In this document: positions 35,001 through 47,418 of the stretch, one piece after another
Layout of the letters: every line of letters begins with the position of its first letter
Position numbering within the stretch: position 1 is the first letter of the stretch
Source: Petunia secreta
Lineage: Eukaryota > Streptophyta > Magnoliopsida > Solanales > Solanaceae
Direction of reading: 5' to 3'
Assembly (NCBI GenBank): GCA_029990175.1
Contig: JARKIP010000051.1
Location: forward strand, 3,178,501-3,242,500
DNA: 64,000 nucleotides
Notes under the pieces: model-generated
What the model was told of the DNA's origin: nothing
Database searches by the model: none
The model's input: the letters and a program-made list of their open reading frames with translations, nothing else
Made by a program: the position numbers and the translations under genes

Positions 35001-38000
35001 TGATACATTATTTGAGATATAGTCCCAATGAGCATGGTTGCTCCAAGTAATCAGGCTTTAACGAGAAAGACGTTTTATCTGTTCTTCAAAATTAAAAAGC
35101 AACTTTTTCCTTCAATAGCAAGAAACAATACAACCATCCAACGCATATAAATGATAACTTAGAAGAAGCATGTGATGAAATGTCTAAGTAAATTATGACA
35201 GTATTTAGATAACTATAAATGGTCAAATCAAAGCACATACACAAAGCATAGCAAGTTATGACACATAAAGATCAGAAGAGACCCATCGTGTTATACCTAT
35301 GAAAGAATTCAAGCCCAGTTATAGCACGCCTGACTGATGCTCGCTTGTGCACATTCAGAAATCCAATCATGCGACGAACCAAAGCAGTATAAGCAAGGCA
35401 GGCACTGTTCCTTACCTCCCAGTGTGGAGAAGAGAAACAACGTATCGAGATAATCAAAGCCTCAGCAGAAAAACCTGATGTATCAGTTGCTAGGTTGGTA
35501 TCATTGAAAGCAGCTCTGAGGACATTGAAAGCATGCACAGTGGGAACAACACCCTCATCTCGAATCTTCGAGATTCTTTCAGCATCATATATATCAGGGG
35601 CATTTTTAGAAAAAGTAGCTGGGCCCGGCTCCACAAAACCATCGCAGGCATCACTACTGAAACTGTTTACTTCAGTATGATCTGTTAAAGACTTGTTAGC
35701 CACATCTATTAACCACCGTAATGCCCTTGGCAATAGCTTTTTTGGTGTGCCCTGCGGCTCCGAAAGGAAAAAAGCAATAAATGCTGCAGGAATACCAGCA
35801 CTTCTCCTTAGGAGATCATCCACTGTTTGTCCCTTAGCTACTGTTCTTTCCATAAGTTGCTCCATCCAGGACTCGGTCAACTTACAGAGTCTGAAAATAA
35901 AAAAATATATTGTTAGCAAATGAAAGTCCAATATTGTCCAACGCAATATTTGGACAGAATCAAACCCATCAGTTTCCCAGTCCTCACAAGTAACAGCAGC
36001 TATCTGTTACAGGCTAAATTGAACAGACACCAAACAGGAAAAGCTGGAGAAATCGTTAGCAACTTCCTTTTTTCCATTGATCTTAAAGGTAAACAGCAGT
36101 GTTATTCCACCTGCCATACCAGTACACTTTCTGTTTTAAACTTCTGCATCAGCAATATTTCTCTCTTTTTACTTTGTTTTCCTTTTTTTTTTTCTTGTAG
36201 GGGCAACAAAAGGGAGGAATGAAGTTGGCAGGAAACAGCTGTAAATTGGTATCTCCAAAGAAACAGGAATCGAAAGAAAAAGATAAAGAATAGACCTGAC
36301 TAACAATAAAAAAACAGTTGCAAATCAGTTAAGAAGAATGCCTCATCTACTGAGTGCAAGTCAACATCTCTGTCATAGAGCACAGCAAATAAAATTAATC
36401 CCACAGCATAATATACAGAGTTTTTTTCTGCACACTGACAAGACATGAAAGAGCTGCTCACAACTGCACGATTCCAGTTTTAAGAGATTCAAATTAAAAT
36501 ATATTTCTCATTATGAACTTATTAAAAACTGGTTGCAATATCAATTCTCTAACAATCGTGAATTCAAAAAGCTAACTCCAACCTTCCCTTAGATGAATGA
36601 TGACAATTTTTAGTCAATTTCAGATAATTAACAAACACATATAGACCACAGATAAGCATTCTGGTTACAGCTTTGGCATTGGAATTCCTGCAAAAACTAA
36701 TAAGCATGTAGAAACACAACTGTACATGCAAAAATAGAATCCAGTACACATACCTTGCATCATTTGAACATAGTAATCGATTGCAAAGAGCAGCAAATCC
36801 AGCCCTTGTCTTATCAATAGCCCCATTATGCTTCATTTTCAGAAGGACTTCCAAGAAATGGTTGCCGATTACCTCAAGTTGTTTTACATCAAGCATTTTA
36901 CCAGATGTCGTATTAGATAAATCAGTTTCATGAACAAGTTCGGAACCTGATTCTGAAACATCTGAAGTAGGCAAAGGGACCTTTCTTATTATTGTTCCCA
37001 AAAGAAGGCTCACCTGAAACGATGTAAATGGGAAGAAATTGATCCTTCTGGATATTTTAAGCACATATACTTCATCTAGTTAATTACAATCTATCATTCC
37101 TAAATTTAGCCGGCAAAGGTTGTAATCGAGGGGGGAAAGGGTAGAATATGCATTCTCTTGCCGTCAGTTGAACTAGGAACTGTAAAGTTACTAGGCCTGA
37201 GTATAAAGCAGCAAAGAAAAGAAAAATGATGGCAGAAGAATGAGTTATAAATAATTTAACCATAAATCTCAGAGAAGTTCATTAATTGGTTAGCTATGGA
37301 CAAATGGGATATGTGGACAGTATTAATACCTCTTTCATAGCAAGCCAACAACCAACCATAACTATCTGCTCAGTTTGCCTTCCATCCTGCACTACTTTTG
37401 TATCTTGTACCTTGTCTGAGGTAGATAGAGACTCGTCCATCTCATGAGGAGCCTCTAACAGAAGAGCATCATCATCCATTTCCTCCATATCATCTGGTAA
37501 GCACCAAGCATCAGCAGATACCACCCAAAGGGCCAACGAAGTTATCCGCATGACCAATTCCAAAATCTTCTCCAATACCACTTTCATTTCGGATGTATTG
37601 CAGACTATTGCATCAGAATCCCAGTCCAGTTCCTCAAATGTATATCGAAGGGTAAGCAAAACACCATGAACAAAGCTCTTCCTACATGCTTCTGAGAGAT
37701 CCTTCTCCCCAATCTGAACAACTGCATCCAGCCAATCAATCAGTGATCTTAAATATTCTATTGCTGGAGGTGCAAACTTACAAGCCTTATTCTCCCCATT
37801 TGGCAATTTGGAAAGTGTTTGTGGAGAAACATCGTTAGATGAGACATTAACAACCCAGCCAAGTTCCAAAGCATACTTTCTGAATATAAGTCGTAAAGTC
37901 AGAGCTCCAGCATCACTTTCCCGGACGCGTGGACTACAGACTAGCTTCTTAGCCCACACAATTGCTTCACTAACCATGTCCAGGCCACTAATTCCAGGAA

Positions 38001-40656
38001 GAGGAGTCGGATAATGCAGCAGAATACGAAAAAAGCTCTCTCTAAGTCGGTCCCAACTGTCAACAATTGATCCAACCAGCAAAAGAGTTGATTCAGGTAA
38101 AAGAAGCCCCTTACTGTAGGGATAAAGACAGGATTGAGCAGAAACATCATCAGTGTTTCCTTCTGAAGGAAGCACAATAGACCAGACATTTAGCATAATC
38201 AATAAAAGCTCTGTTGCCATTATCTTTCTCTCATATGGTGCAGAGGGGTAGCACGAAAAGAACAGAAAGCAACTCAACCACTTCATAAAATTAAAAAGTT
38301 CATCTGCCCTGTCTTCAACTGTATCCCCTGTTCCTTTGCCAAAGGAACTTCTCCTTGTGTCTTTCTGTGAAAGAGGTTGCCAACTTCCCTGCTTAAACTG
38401 CCTCTCCAATGCTGTTCGGACCCGAGCAAAAAATTTCCTAAATAAGCTTGTCCACTTCATCTGGAAAGCAGTTGAGCAGCATCTCATGTTCAAAGGAACT
38501 GCTACCTTCATCAGACTGAGTTCCAATGATGATGGCAAACTTGCGGTCTTTGGATTTGTGAAGAGAGACTCTGCTGCATCAATCCGAAGGGACTCATCAA
38601 TATGACTAAGTGCCAAAACCAGATATTTCACTGGGACTTTAATCTCAATTCCCTTGATGCGAACAATAGCATCTCTGTCTTCCAAGCTCTGCTCCACGTC
38701 ATCAGACGACGAAAAAGAATTCTTACACCAATCAATATCCCCTTCTAGCAAAGCAAGTAAACGAGAAACCTTAAACAATGAAACTAAAACAGCCACTCGC
38801 TCTTCAAGTGTAGGAGCCACACCCTTAAAATACAGCTCAGTATGAAACACCTCACCATTGTCACCACAGCATCCAACGCCAATAAAAGCGAGCATAGGAA
38901 ATATAGCATCAACATCCAGTTCTAGTACTACTGGCAGTGCATAGGTGTTAAGATTTGAGCGGAGTTTAGAATGTCCAGAGGCTAGGCCAGACAAAAGTGG
39001 AGGCAGGCAATGGCCCCTATATTTGTTATACCCACTTTCAATACCATCATTACTCCAATACTCATCACGCAAACACTCGAGGAAACACTTGAGGAATGTA
39101 GTTGAAGCACAGCAGACGTCATCATCAACGTATGCCTTCATTGTTTCAAACAACAAATTAGGGCTCATACTTAAAAGTGTCCTAGCGCTAAGCCTTTTGG
39201 TAAGGGATGCTAAAGGAACATATCTTCCTTTACAACGCGGTCCCAGGCGAAGAAGATCAAAAGCAACCTTCCTCATGAACAATTTGAATTTATCACTACC
39301 CTCTACCCAGTGCAGGCTGGACTGAATGTCTAATAAGAGATCAAAAATGAGATGCACTTGTTTGACCGTTTGGCTCAGAGGATCTTCCAAATTATTCCAA
39401 ACTATTTGCAACAACCGCGTCCCAATGTCCTCAGAAATGGGATCATAATTTACTTCAAGGCTACCATTTTTATCTACCATTGACGTTTTTACTTGCTGCA
39501 GGCAAATCTGCAAAACAGTCAGAGCATGAAAATTGAAGTGACTGTCTACCGGATTCTCACAAAAATCACAAAGCTCAGGCAAAATCCCATCGTAAAGAAT
39601 CACTTTGATGGATTCCTCGTTATCAATTGACACAACAAACCCAATATTCAATACCGTCCTTGAAACAGCAGTTAAAATTCCTCGAATCAAGCAAATTCTG
39701 CTCAATGACGAGAATTTCCTTAATTCATCAATCAAATCACCCTTAAACGGTATTTTATCAACAATATCTTTAAACTCAAGCTCTTTCGTACACACAAAAT
39801 TCAAAATCCCTTCCATTATAAACAATCCAAGCTCTTTCTGACTACTAAGACAAACCTGTATCGCCGCGCAAAAACTCACCCCCGCCGCAACATAACAATC
39901 CCTAGTAAACGCCTCCGATTTCAAAATACTCAAAACAGTAATCAAACTTCTCTCTAAAACATCACTACCACCTACTACATTATCAACAAACTTCAACGGA
40001 AACCGCTGTAACAAGTAATACATACACGACAACGCATCCTGACATTGTTCCATTACAATTGGGGACGGCCTCGACCTATCCTCAATCTCATCCAACACAG
40101 AACCTAACCCTAACACAACATTCAAATTAACCAAAACAGCACATTCTTCAACAATGTCAACTAAATACCCTAATTTAGGCGTACTCATCATCGACAACGC
40201 AGCTCGACAAACACAAAACCTCTTACCAATCTCACCATACTCATCGCACAACTCACGAAAACAATTCTGTATCAAACTATGATAATTCTTACATTTAACA
40301 AGTACAGATAGTAAAGTCCTATGCAATGGCTGTGAATTCTCTAAAAAAAGTATTTGTAAGTAAAACTTAGAAGCTGTGGAGATTGATAAGGGGTCTGAGT
40401 TTGGATTTGAGAGCAATTCGGCGTAAGCGGAAGCGAGATTTTTGGAATGATTGAGTTGAGAGTAAGTGGAATTCAATGAAATGAAGTGTTTGAGTTGAGT
40501 GTAGAAATGAGTATAAGGTGTTTGATGAAATGCCTCAGTGAGAGTATTTTGTGTACAAAGTGTTTGATGAATTGCGTCAATGAAAAATTTGGGGAATGTA
40601 ATGGCACTGTATGTGTAACGGTGACGGTGCTGTAATGCTCTCCATTTAGCTGACAT
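32092..40656 (-). CDS. THADA: THADA/Trm732 homologue, DUF2428 protein (4 exons)
   Basis: Large helical-repeat (armadillo/HEAT-like) protein. Its yeast relative Trm732 pairs with the methyltransferase Trm7 to 2'-O-methylate C32 in the tRNA anticodon loop; the plant role is inferred from that. Exons on the - strand: 40656-37330, 37013-36754, 35890-35297, 34510-32092, with GT-AG borders and frame kept at each join; total about 2199 residues, close to the plant family length. DUF2428 covers roughly residues 810-1200 (MATELLLIMLNVWSIV, then RLRESFFRILLHYPTPLPGI, then AGALTLRLIFRKYALELGW). The rest is leucine-rich helices with no transmembrane segment or signal peptide. The acidic stretch DDMEEMDDDALLLE lies near the end of exon 1. 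No frameshift or early stop. Start chosen at the first Met, followed by SAKWRALQHRHRYTY. Promoter region has no TATA box. Confidence 0.93.
34511..35296 (-). other. THADA intron 3
   Basis: 786 bp, AT-rich, GT-AG borders. No element recognised. Confidence 0.8.
35891..36753 (-). other. THADA intron 2
   Basis: 863 bp with GT-AG borders; contains a T run near 36186-36195. No element recognised. Confidence 0.8.
37014..37329 (-). other. THADA intron 1
   Basis: 316 bp with GT-AG borders; nothing else seen. Confidence 0.8.
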
Positions 40657-40791
40657 TTTTGGTGCCGCCGGAGATGGTGGCGGCTTTGCAAAGGGTCTGT
40701 TTGGGGTTGAAGAAGGGTTTTAGGAGAAGGGTAAAGGTGGGGGAAAGGAATTTACAAATGAACCCCACTGCTTGTTGACTTTTTTCACTAA

Positions 40792-41292
40792 GGGGTTGTT
40801 CGGTTGGAGGTGCAAATAACGCGGGTATTAATTATTAATGTGGGTATTAGTAATGTGAGTATTAATAATGTGTGTATTAATAATGTGAGTATTGATAATG
40901 CGGGTATTAGTTATGTGTGGTTTAATAATGTGGGTATTAGCCACGCATATATTATAACGTAGGGATTATTTGTTGAATCACTGATATATTACAAATTAAC
41001 AAAAATTATTATTATTTAAAATATTTATTTACTCCTTAAATAAAATTTTAAAATATTCTTATTATTATGAGGGTTAAGTTTGTCATTTTAAATTTTAATA
41101 CCTACATTATTAATACCACCTTCTACCCCGCATAAAATAATACATAATGTGGAATATACAAAAATGGAACCAAACGTTGCACTAATTTTATACGGGTATT
41201 AAAATTTCACAAAAACCAACCGAACGCTGCGCTAAATTAGCGCTGAGTTTTGTGCGGGTATTAAATATTAATACCCGCAATCGAACGACCCC
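40792..41292. mobile_element. Tourist-like (PIF/Harbinger) MITE just upstream of THADA
   Basis: A 501-bp element with inverted ends (GGGGTTGTTCGGTTG at the left, the complement of GGGGTCGTTCGATTG at the right) flanked by TAA on both sides (40789-40791, 41293-41295), the Harbinger target duplication. Its left end is 136 bp from the THADA start codon. The first 150 bp are tandem units of about 16-18 bp around TAATGTGGGTATTA; the far end has a matching inverted GGGTATTAA. Confidence 0.88.
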
Positions 41293-41295
41293 TAA

Positions 41296-42300
41296 GGGTG
41301 TGATTGGGTGTCACGCTCTATTTTTTTTTTTTTTGGGGAAAAATAATCAGCGAAGGTATTTAATAAATACACTTTAGCTTGGTACACATAGACGATAGGT
41401 ACAAGTCTCAATTGAGGATCGCGACTTTTCTTGCCAAATTTAGGTAGTTGGTAATCTGATACGCCTATTTTTTACTACTTCATCTATCCTAATTTATTTG
41501 CCGAAATTTGATCGGACATGGAGTTTAAGAAAAAAAGGAAAAATTTCAAAACTTATAGTCTAAAATAAACCATAAAATTTTGTGTACCTATGAATCAATT
41601 TATAAAGTTAAATTATTACTAAATATAGAAATTTGTCATTCATTTTTAGATTCACTAAAAAGAAAGTGTGCCACATAAACAATATTTCCACCTTCAAACT
41701 ACCACAAAGAACACTATAACCATCATAAATTAGACATACATTTTATACAAATTGTGGATGTCATCACATTTTTTTAAGCAAATATACCACTAGGCAGCTA
41801 GCCTGGTGGCTAATATATTAATATAAACAAAACAACATTCAAGAGTCACTACATTGTTGCACCAAAGAAGCGCATATACTTGTATTTTGATGTAATTTAT
41901 TGTTATATAGGACATACACTAAATATACAATGGAGCTACACTAGACATACAATCTCTTTAACATTCAAACTGTCACAAAAACATTACGATCGCCATAAAA
42001 AAGAACAACAACAGTGAGCTTTCAAGAATAGATCGACGGCGAGTGGAGCATGATTAGTGACAAAAGGGATGACGGTAAAGGTATCTACTTCGTTTCAGTC
42101 TTCGCCGAAGAAGAAGAAGCTCGGACGGCGACAGAATTCACATCTGATTCAACGAGAGGGTCAGAGAGAGAATGTGGGTGAAAATGGGTCTTAGAATTGA
42201 AAATTTTAAATTTTTGGACTTTTAAATAATTTACTATGTTTTGTAAAATTTATAAAAGAAGTATTTTAATATTTTTATAAGTTGGGAAAAGTATCCATAT
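41296..42300. other. Intergenic stretch with eroded MITE-like ends
   Basis: 41480-41690 starts like a Stowaway end (ACTTCATCTATCCTAATTTA) and ends near AAGAAAGTGTGCCACATAAA but is too eroded to define. 42030-42190 is a GC-rich, purine-rich patch (GACGGCGAG, GCCGAAGAAGAAGAAG) without a supported frame. Confidence 0.4.
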
Positions 42301-42473
42301 TTTTGTAATTAAAAATCCCTAAAAATTTCTCTCTTTTTTTTGCAAGTCAAAGTTTATCTCAAAACATAAACATCCATTACTCATAGCTTTTGTAATTAAA
42401 AATCCCTAAAAATTTCTCTCTTTTTTTGCAAGTCAAAGTTTATCTCAAAACATAAACATCCATTACTCATAGC
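42301..42473. repeat. Recent 87-bp tandem duplication
   Basis: Units 42301-42387 and 42388-42473 are identical except for one T fewer in a T run of the second. Such identity implies a recent event (or assembly duplication). Confidence 0.95.
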
Positions 42474-42859
42474 CAAATTACTTTAATTAAACGAACATAA
42501 AAATTTAACCACACCACTGTTTAGCGTATAAGACAAGCAACAACTGACGCTTGAAATTTTTTTAATCATAACTTAAAAAAATACATAAGATTTTTTATGA
42601 ACAATCATGAAAGTCCGGAAAATTTTCCTTCCACTTTTAAACTAATTCCCAAAAAATTTTAAAATATATATTGGAGCTTAGTTCAAAATTTTATGATTTT
42701 CTTGAAGCTGCAATATATGAAGTCATGTAATGTTTTCATGCGAGAACTAAACTCCAATAAATTTTCATAGGGTTAGCTCCGTGCTCCAGGTCTAAGGACG
42801 TGCATGTTTTAATGAACAACTAGGTATTGGTTGCTTTTTCTAGAAAATTTAAAAAAAAA

Positions 42860-43760
42860 ATTACACCACATGACTATCCTAATAGCTATATTACAAAAAA
42901 ATAAAAATACTTTTACCATATTTACAATACAATACATAACAATACTTTCTCATTTTCATTACCCCTTCCCAAACATGAAACCCTAATTTCTCCCTCTCTC
43001 TTTTTCTCTCCCCTCCTCCACCCATCTACCACCCACCCACCAGCGCCTCCCTCTCTCTCCGCTGCCAATACTGCTGCCACAGTCCCCCTCCCTCTTCCAA
43101 CCACTGTCCCCCTCCCTCTTCCAACCACTGTCCCCCTCCCTCGCACTACTATCGCGGCGCTGCTCCTCGCGGCGGCGCTGCTGCACAGCAGCAGTGGAAA
43201 CACCCGGATCTATGTTTTTCCGGTGAGTTTTCACGATTTGGTCATTTTTTTTCTTTTTTCCTTTTTGTATGTGTATATATGCATATGTTTATGTATATAT
43301 TTGTATTTTGTATGCATAATTTCAGATCTCCTTCTTTTTTTCTTTTTTTTCCCCTTTTTGTATGTGTATATATGTGTATGTTTATGTATATATCTGTAGT
43401 TTGTATATACTATTCAGATCTGCATTTTTTTCTTTTTGATTTTTGGTTTTGTTTGTATATTTATTTTGTATATAAAATGTATAAGACTGTATTTGTGTGT
43501 ATATGTATGTTTTGGTGTATAAATACATTTAAATTTTTTTGAATATCTATATATTTTTATTTGTATATTCGTTGTATGTTTGTGTATTTTTTGTATTTCA
43601 AGTGTGTGGTATTTTTTGGTATAGTTTTGTATTTATATGGTTTAATGGAGGTTTGTATATGAAATGTAAAAAAACTATTGTTATATTTTGTAAAGTGGAA
43701 AAGTATTATTATTTTTTGTAAATATGGTGTTAGGGTTGTATATTTGTGTAAATCTCCCAA
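42860..43760. mobile_element. Possible Mutator-like element with GC-rich core (pack-MULE-like)
   Basis: The outer 80-90 bp are inverted relative to each other: left ATTACACCACATGACTATCC...ACCATATTTACAAT, right the complement of ATTTACACAAATATACAACC...ACCATATTTACAAA. Inside lie a C/T-rich, GC-rich patch (42990-43200) with a 24-bp tandem repeat (CTGTCCCCCTCCCTCTTCCA, 43078-43141) and two 93-bp imperfect units starting CTTTTTGTATGTGTATATAT at 43261 and 43354. No target duplication found. Open frames within it lack domains. Confidence 0.5.
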
Positions 43761-44379
43761 AAAAAACTAGTTGAATCTTGTTGAGCAACTTATAACTGGA
43801 AATCCATCAAAAAAAAAATTAATTGGTGTCTCCAAAATTGATTGGTTTGAGAGTTTATCCCTGTTTAAGATGATTTTAAAAAAAGGCTCTACTTCGTCTG
43901 GAGGCAACACTTCAAGTTATCTAAAAGAACATGGAAAGAGGCCAAAGGGCAAGTGTTGCCTATGCAAGAATTTCAACGCCAAATGCTGAAAACTTTATTT
44001 GAGAGAATGTAGGAAGAGATTTAATGACAATTTGTCTAAGCAAGAGGTGGGTCAAAGACAAGTGTTGCCTCTTAAGCAGTACTTACGAGAAAGAGAGAAC
44101 GAGATACAAATGTCATTATAAGAATCAAACAAGTATTTTCGTTCAAATTTTATTAATTAACTTAAGCAGATTGTTATTTTTGTTAAACTACTGTTACGGG
44201 GTCAAAAAGGCAAACCAGTTGCCCTGATGTCATAGTTTTGTAAATATCCCCATTCAAAATTTACTCTGAAAACCCCAAAACAAAGTCTATGATGGAGGTA
44301 AACATTTGGCCCTGTAGCCTGTTTGCACCACGCTCAATAAAAACTAGCAAGCGTTGCATAATTTTAGAAAACTAGCTAG

Positions 44380-44650
44380 ATCTGAGAAATACAAATAATA
44401 CTAGTATTTTATACTGGGATTTTGAACTAAAATTTTAAATTTCAGAATTTTATACTGGAATCAATTAATTATGTATTCCAGTTAAAAATATTGGGACTTT
44501 GAATATGTTAGTTCAAAAGTCCCGGTACAAAATACTAGGACTTTAAATATAAAGCTCCGGGAGCTTTGAACTAAACTCCAGTTTTTTTTACTGGAGTTTA
44601 GTTAAAGTTCTCAGATGTTTGTATTGTGGCTAGTCTGGGTATTTTAATGC
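44380..44650. mobile_element. Foldback-like element, family B, palindromic interior
   Basis: Ends inverted relative to each other (CTAGCTAGATCTGAGAAATAC at the left; complement of GACTAGCCACAATACAAAC and ATCTGAGAAC at the right). The interior consists of small palindromes such as AACTCCAGT...ACTGGAGTT and GGGACTTTGAA...TTCAAAAGTCCC. Related pieces lie at 27555-27670 and 17620-17800. Non-coding. Confidence 0.6.
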
Positions 44651-45600
44651 CAATAATCTGTAAGTGTGTACGTAATAATTTGACTATTTTTCAATTAATT
44701 CTGAAATAATGAATAAAACTCACTTTAGGGTGTTTTGTTAGTTATCAATTTTTCACATGATGGAATATATGAAAAACAAAAGATTAAGGAGGGCCATGTA
44801 CATGAAATGTCAATTAAACTCTTTCTCATATTTTTTCAGGAAAATATTTTATTAAGCAGTGAACATTAAAAGCACTTGTTTAGACCGCACAAAAAAATGT
44901 CAACTTTAAATTTAATTTGACGGAGGTTTGCAAGTCTTCTGATGACCAATTTGTTGAAACATGCGATCAAATATTAATTCAATTCTTGAATTCTCATGAG
45001 TAAGACCGCAAAATTTTGCTTGAAAATTGTATATATTATTAATACAGTCGATATAAATATATGAGTATTTTAAAATGTCCTACTGAAAAAGGAATTAACA
45101 ACTATATGAAACGTATGCATAGAAGTTGATTCTTTTGTAATACAACAACAACATATTCAGTGATTTTTTTGTAATACTAGGGTTGGTAGTGAGTAAATAG
45201 TTGTGGGGTGGTGGTGAAGGAGTAATTGATTCTTGATGATCTGATGACTTCTTTTAGTGCTTGATTGTGAGTTTTTTAATTGATTTTTGCGAAGAAAATA
45301 GATGGGAAAAAAGAAAGAAATAGCCCCATGAGGAGAAAATGGGGGCTGGTGATGTGGAAGAGTGAGGTGGTGGCTGTCTGCAATGGTGCGGCGGCAAAGA
45401 TTAGAAGTAGAAAAGAGAAATAAAGTGAAAGGAAAAACCAGAAAAGAAAAAAGAAAATAGAAAAATTAATTATACAATATTTAGTGGAAGAAATATTTAT
45501 CCAATATAATTTGTACATAGCGCGCGCGCTCTTTCTCTCTCTGAGATACATTTTTTATGCCAACTCAGCACCTAAGGGAGTTATCATTGACTATTGTTAT
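44651..45600. other. Intergenic stretch without recognised gene
   Basis: AT-rich. 45320-45420 is a purine-rich, GC-richer patch resembling the cores of the possible Mutator-like elements nearby; a GCGCGCGC run lies at 45519-45528. No supported coding region. Confidence 0.45.
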
Positions 45601-45639
45601 TGCTGCTCCTAATTTATATTTGAAAAATTTATAAAACTA

Positions 45640-46530
45640 TACAAGCTAACAACTTTTTACACAAAAATATCAATATTTTTTCATTTTAAAAAAATATCAA
45701 CAATTTTTTTTAATACATAGCAAAATATATATAAAACCCTAAATTCGGTCCTTAACTATCATCCAACCCTCCAGCCACCGCCCTCATGACTGCCACCGGA
45801 TGGCCGCTACCTCCAGCCGGCGATTGCCGGAAAATGGGTTTATTTTATTTTTTCTGTTTTGTGTGTGTGCACTTTTATTGTATGGACAGTAGGCATACAC
45901 TCATTTAATTGTAGTATATTTGTAAATTTATTGTATGGTTAGTGTATGCATATTCCTACACCAGACATATACACATATACAAAATGGATAAACCAAATAC
46001 ATTTATTGTATGTCCGATGTATATTCACTATATACACTGTGTATACACCACACATACAATAAAATTACACATGTAATACATTCCACAATCAACAAACACA
46101 ACATATACACCACCACCATCACTGTAAATCCACTGTGCACCAAAAAAAAAAGTCAAAAAAAAAAAGAAAAAGAAAAATAAGCAGCAGCCGCGGCCAAGCC
46201 ACATCGCCGAAAATAACAGATCTGACATGCAGCAGCAGCAATGCCGCGACGGGGGTGCTTTATGAAACGCCATTGACGGCGACAAGCTCGTCTACGACGA
46301 AGAGAGGTGATGCATGTTGGAATAGGGCCGGCGCCAGAGCAGGAGGAATTTCGGTGGGGCCGATGCCGGTGAATCTGAAAAGGGGTGAGGGGAGAGAAGA
46401 GAGAGAAGAAAAATTATGCTATGTTTGATAGTATTTCAAAAAATGTTGCTATGTTTGGTAAAGTGGTATATATGGACTGAGGGTAATCTTTCTTTTATAT
46501 AAAGAAAAAAAAAATTTGGGGACACGCTTG
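45640..46530. mobile_element. Possible Mutator-like element with GC-rich core (pack-MULE-like)
   Basis: Outer parts are loosely inverted (left ACATAGCAAAATAT, right complement of ACATAGCAACATTTT). The core has GC-rich patches at 45765-45835 (CCACCGCC, GCCGGCG) and 46180-46390 (CGGCGCC, GGCGAC) in AT-rich surroundings. Architecture as in 42860-43760. An open frame at 46135-46428 starts in an A run and has no recognised domain. Confidence 0.4.
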
Positions 46531-46539
46531 CACCGGCAA

Positions 46540-47410
46540 AATCCCTCCACTTATCTTCCTGCTTAAACATTATTTAGTCAGCAATCAGCACTTAATTATC
46601 TAAACGGCCTCGAGTATTGACACAATTCTGGCATCGAATTTGATCTAACAACTTAATTCTAATGTTTTCAGATTGTTATTAGTAATCATATTATTAGAAG
46701 AAAGTTTTTAATTAATGTTATATAGTACTCAAAGTACCACTCACTTTGTTTGGTCACCAAATTAACGATAAAAGACTAAAGATTCCATCCCCTACTCCAA
46801 ATTAAGAAAAATTGTTATGTCTGTTATATAAAACAACACCAATCGACAAGATATTCTCTATAGTTAGCTAGCTATGACCTTCCAAAGACACTTGAAGAAT
46901 ATGAGATATATGTTCACACTACGAAGCACCCTAATCTGATGCAAATAGATAAGACATAATTTTTGCACTATTTCTGTATTTTAACTTACTGTGGAACATA
47001 ACTTCTTTTATTTTTTATGTTGCACCCCATATTTGATGAATGTTACTTATTGTTATCTTTAAGTTTGACCTAATTATAATCAGTAATCCTAGTTGTAAAA
47101 CTGTCATGTTATTAAACAGATGATTTCTAGTAGTGGTTTTAGCCGTCACATGCCAATAACACGATCCCTAATTAATTAATTGTGTCTAAAACATATTGAC
47201 AAGGAAATGTGTGCAATTGGGAGATAAATGACATGTGGTGTCGATGATCAGGTTATCACATGATATGGTACTTGTGCTTATTTAACTAGCAGTCGATCGA
47301 TGGTGACAATGTGTAGAACACAATCTTGACATGATATGCATGTTTACAAACAAATTAAAAGTTATTGCAGTTTGAGTAATAGTTACTCCTATATGTTACA
47401 CTTCCCAAAA
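46540..47410. other. Intergenic stretch, nothing recognised
   Basis: AT-rich with no supported gene, RNA or mobile element. Confidence 0.5.
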
Positions 47411-47418
47411 TACTTTAT

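Noticed and set aside
32325..39841. Many + strand open frames opposite THADA
   Set aside because: Antisense shadows of the long THADA exons, without domains.
43279..43721. Hydrophobic, Phe/Tyr-rich open frames that could be membrane proteins
   Set aside because: The composition comes from T-rich and TGTATA-type repeats inside a probable mobile element.
45276..46428. Open frames around the GC-rich patches
   Set aside because: They start in homopolymer runs, have no recognised domain and fall in the possible pack-MULE-like element.
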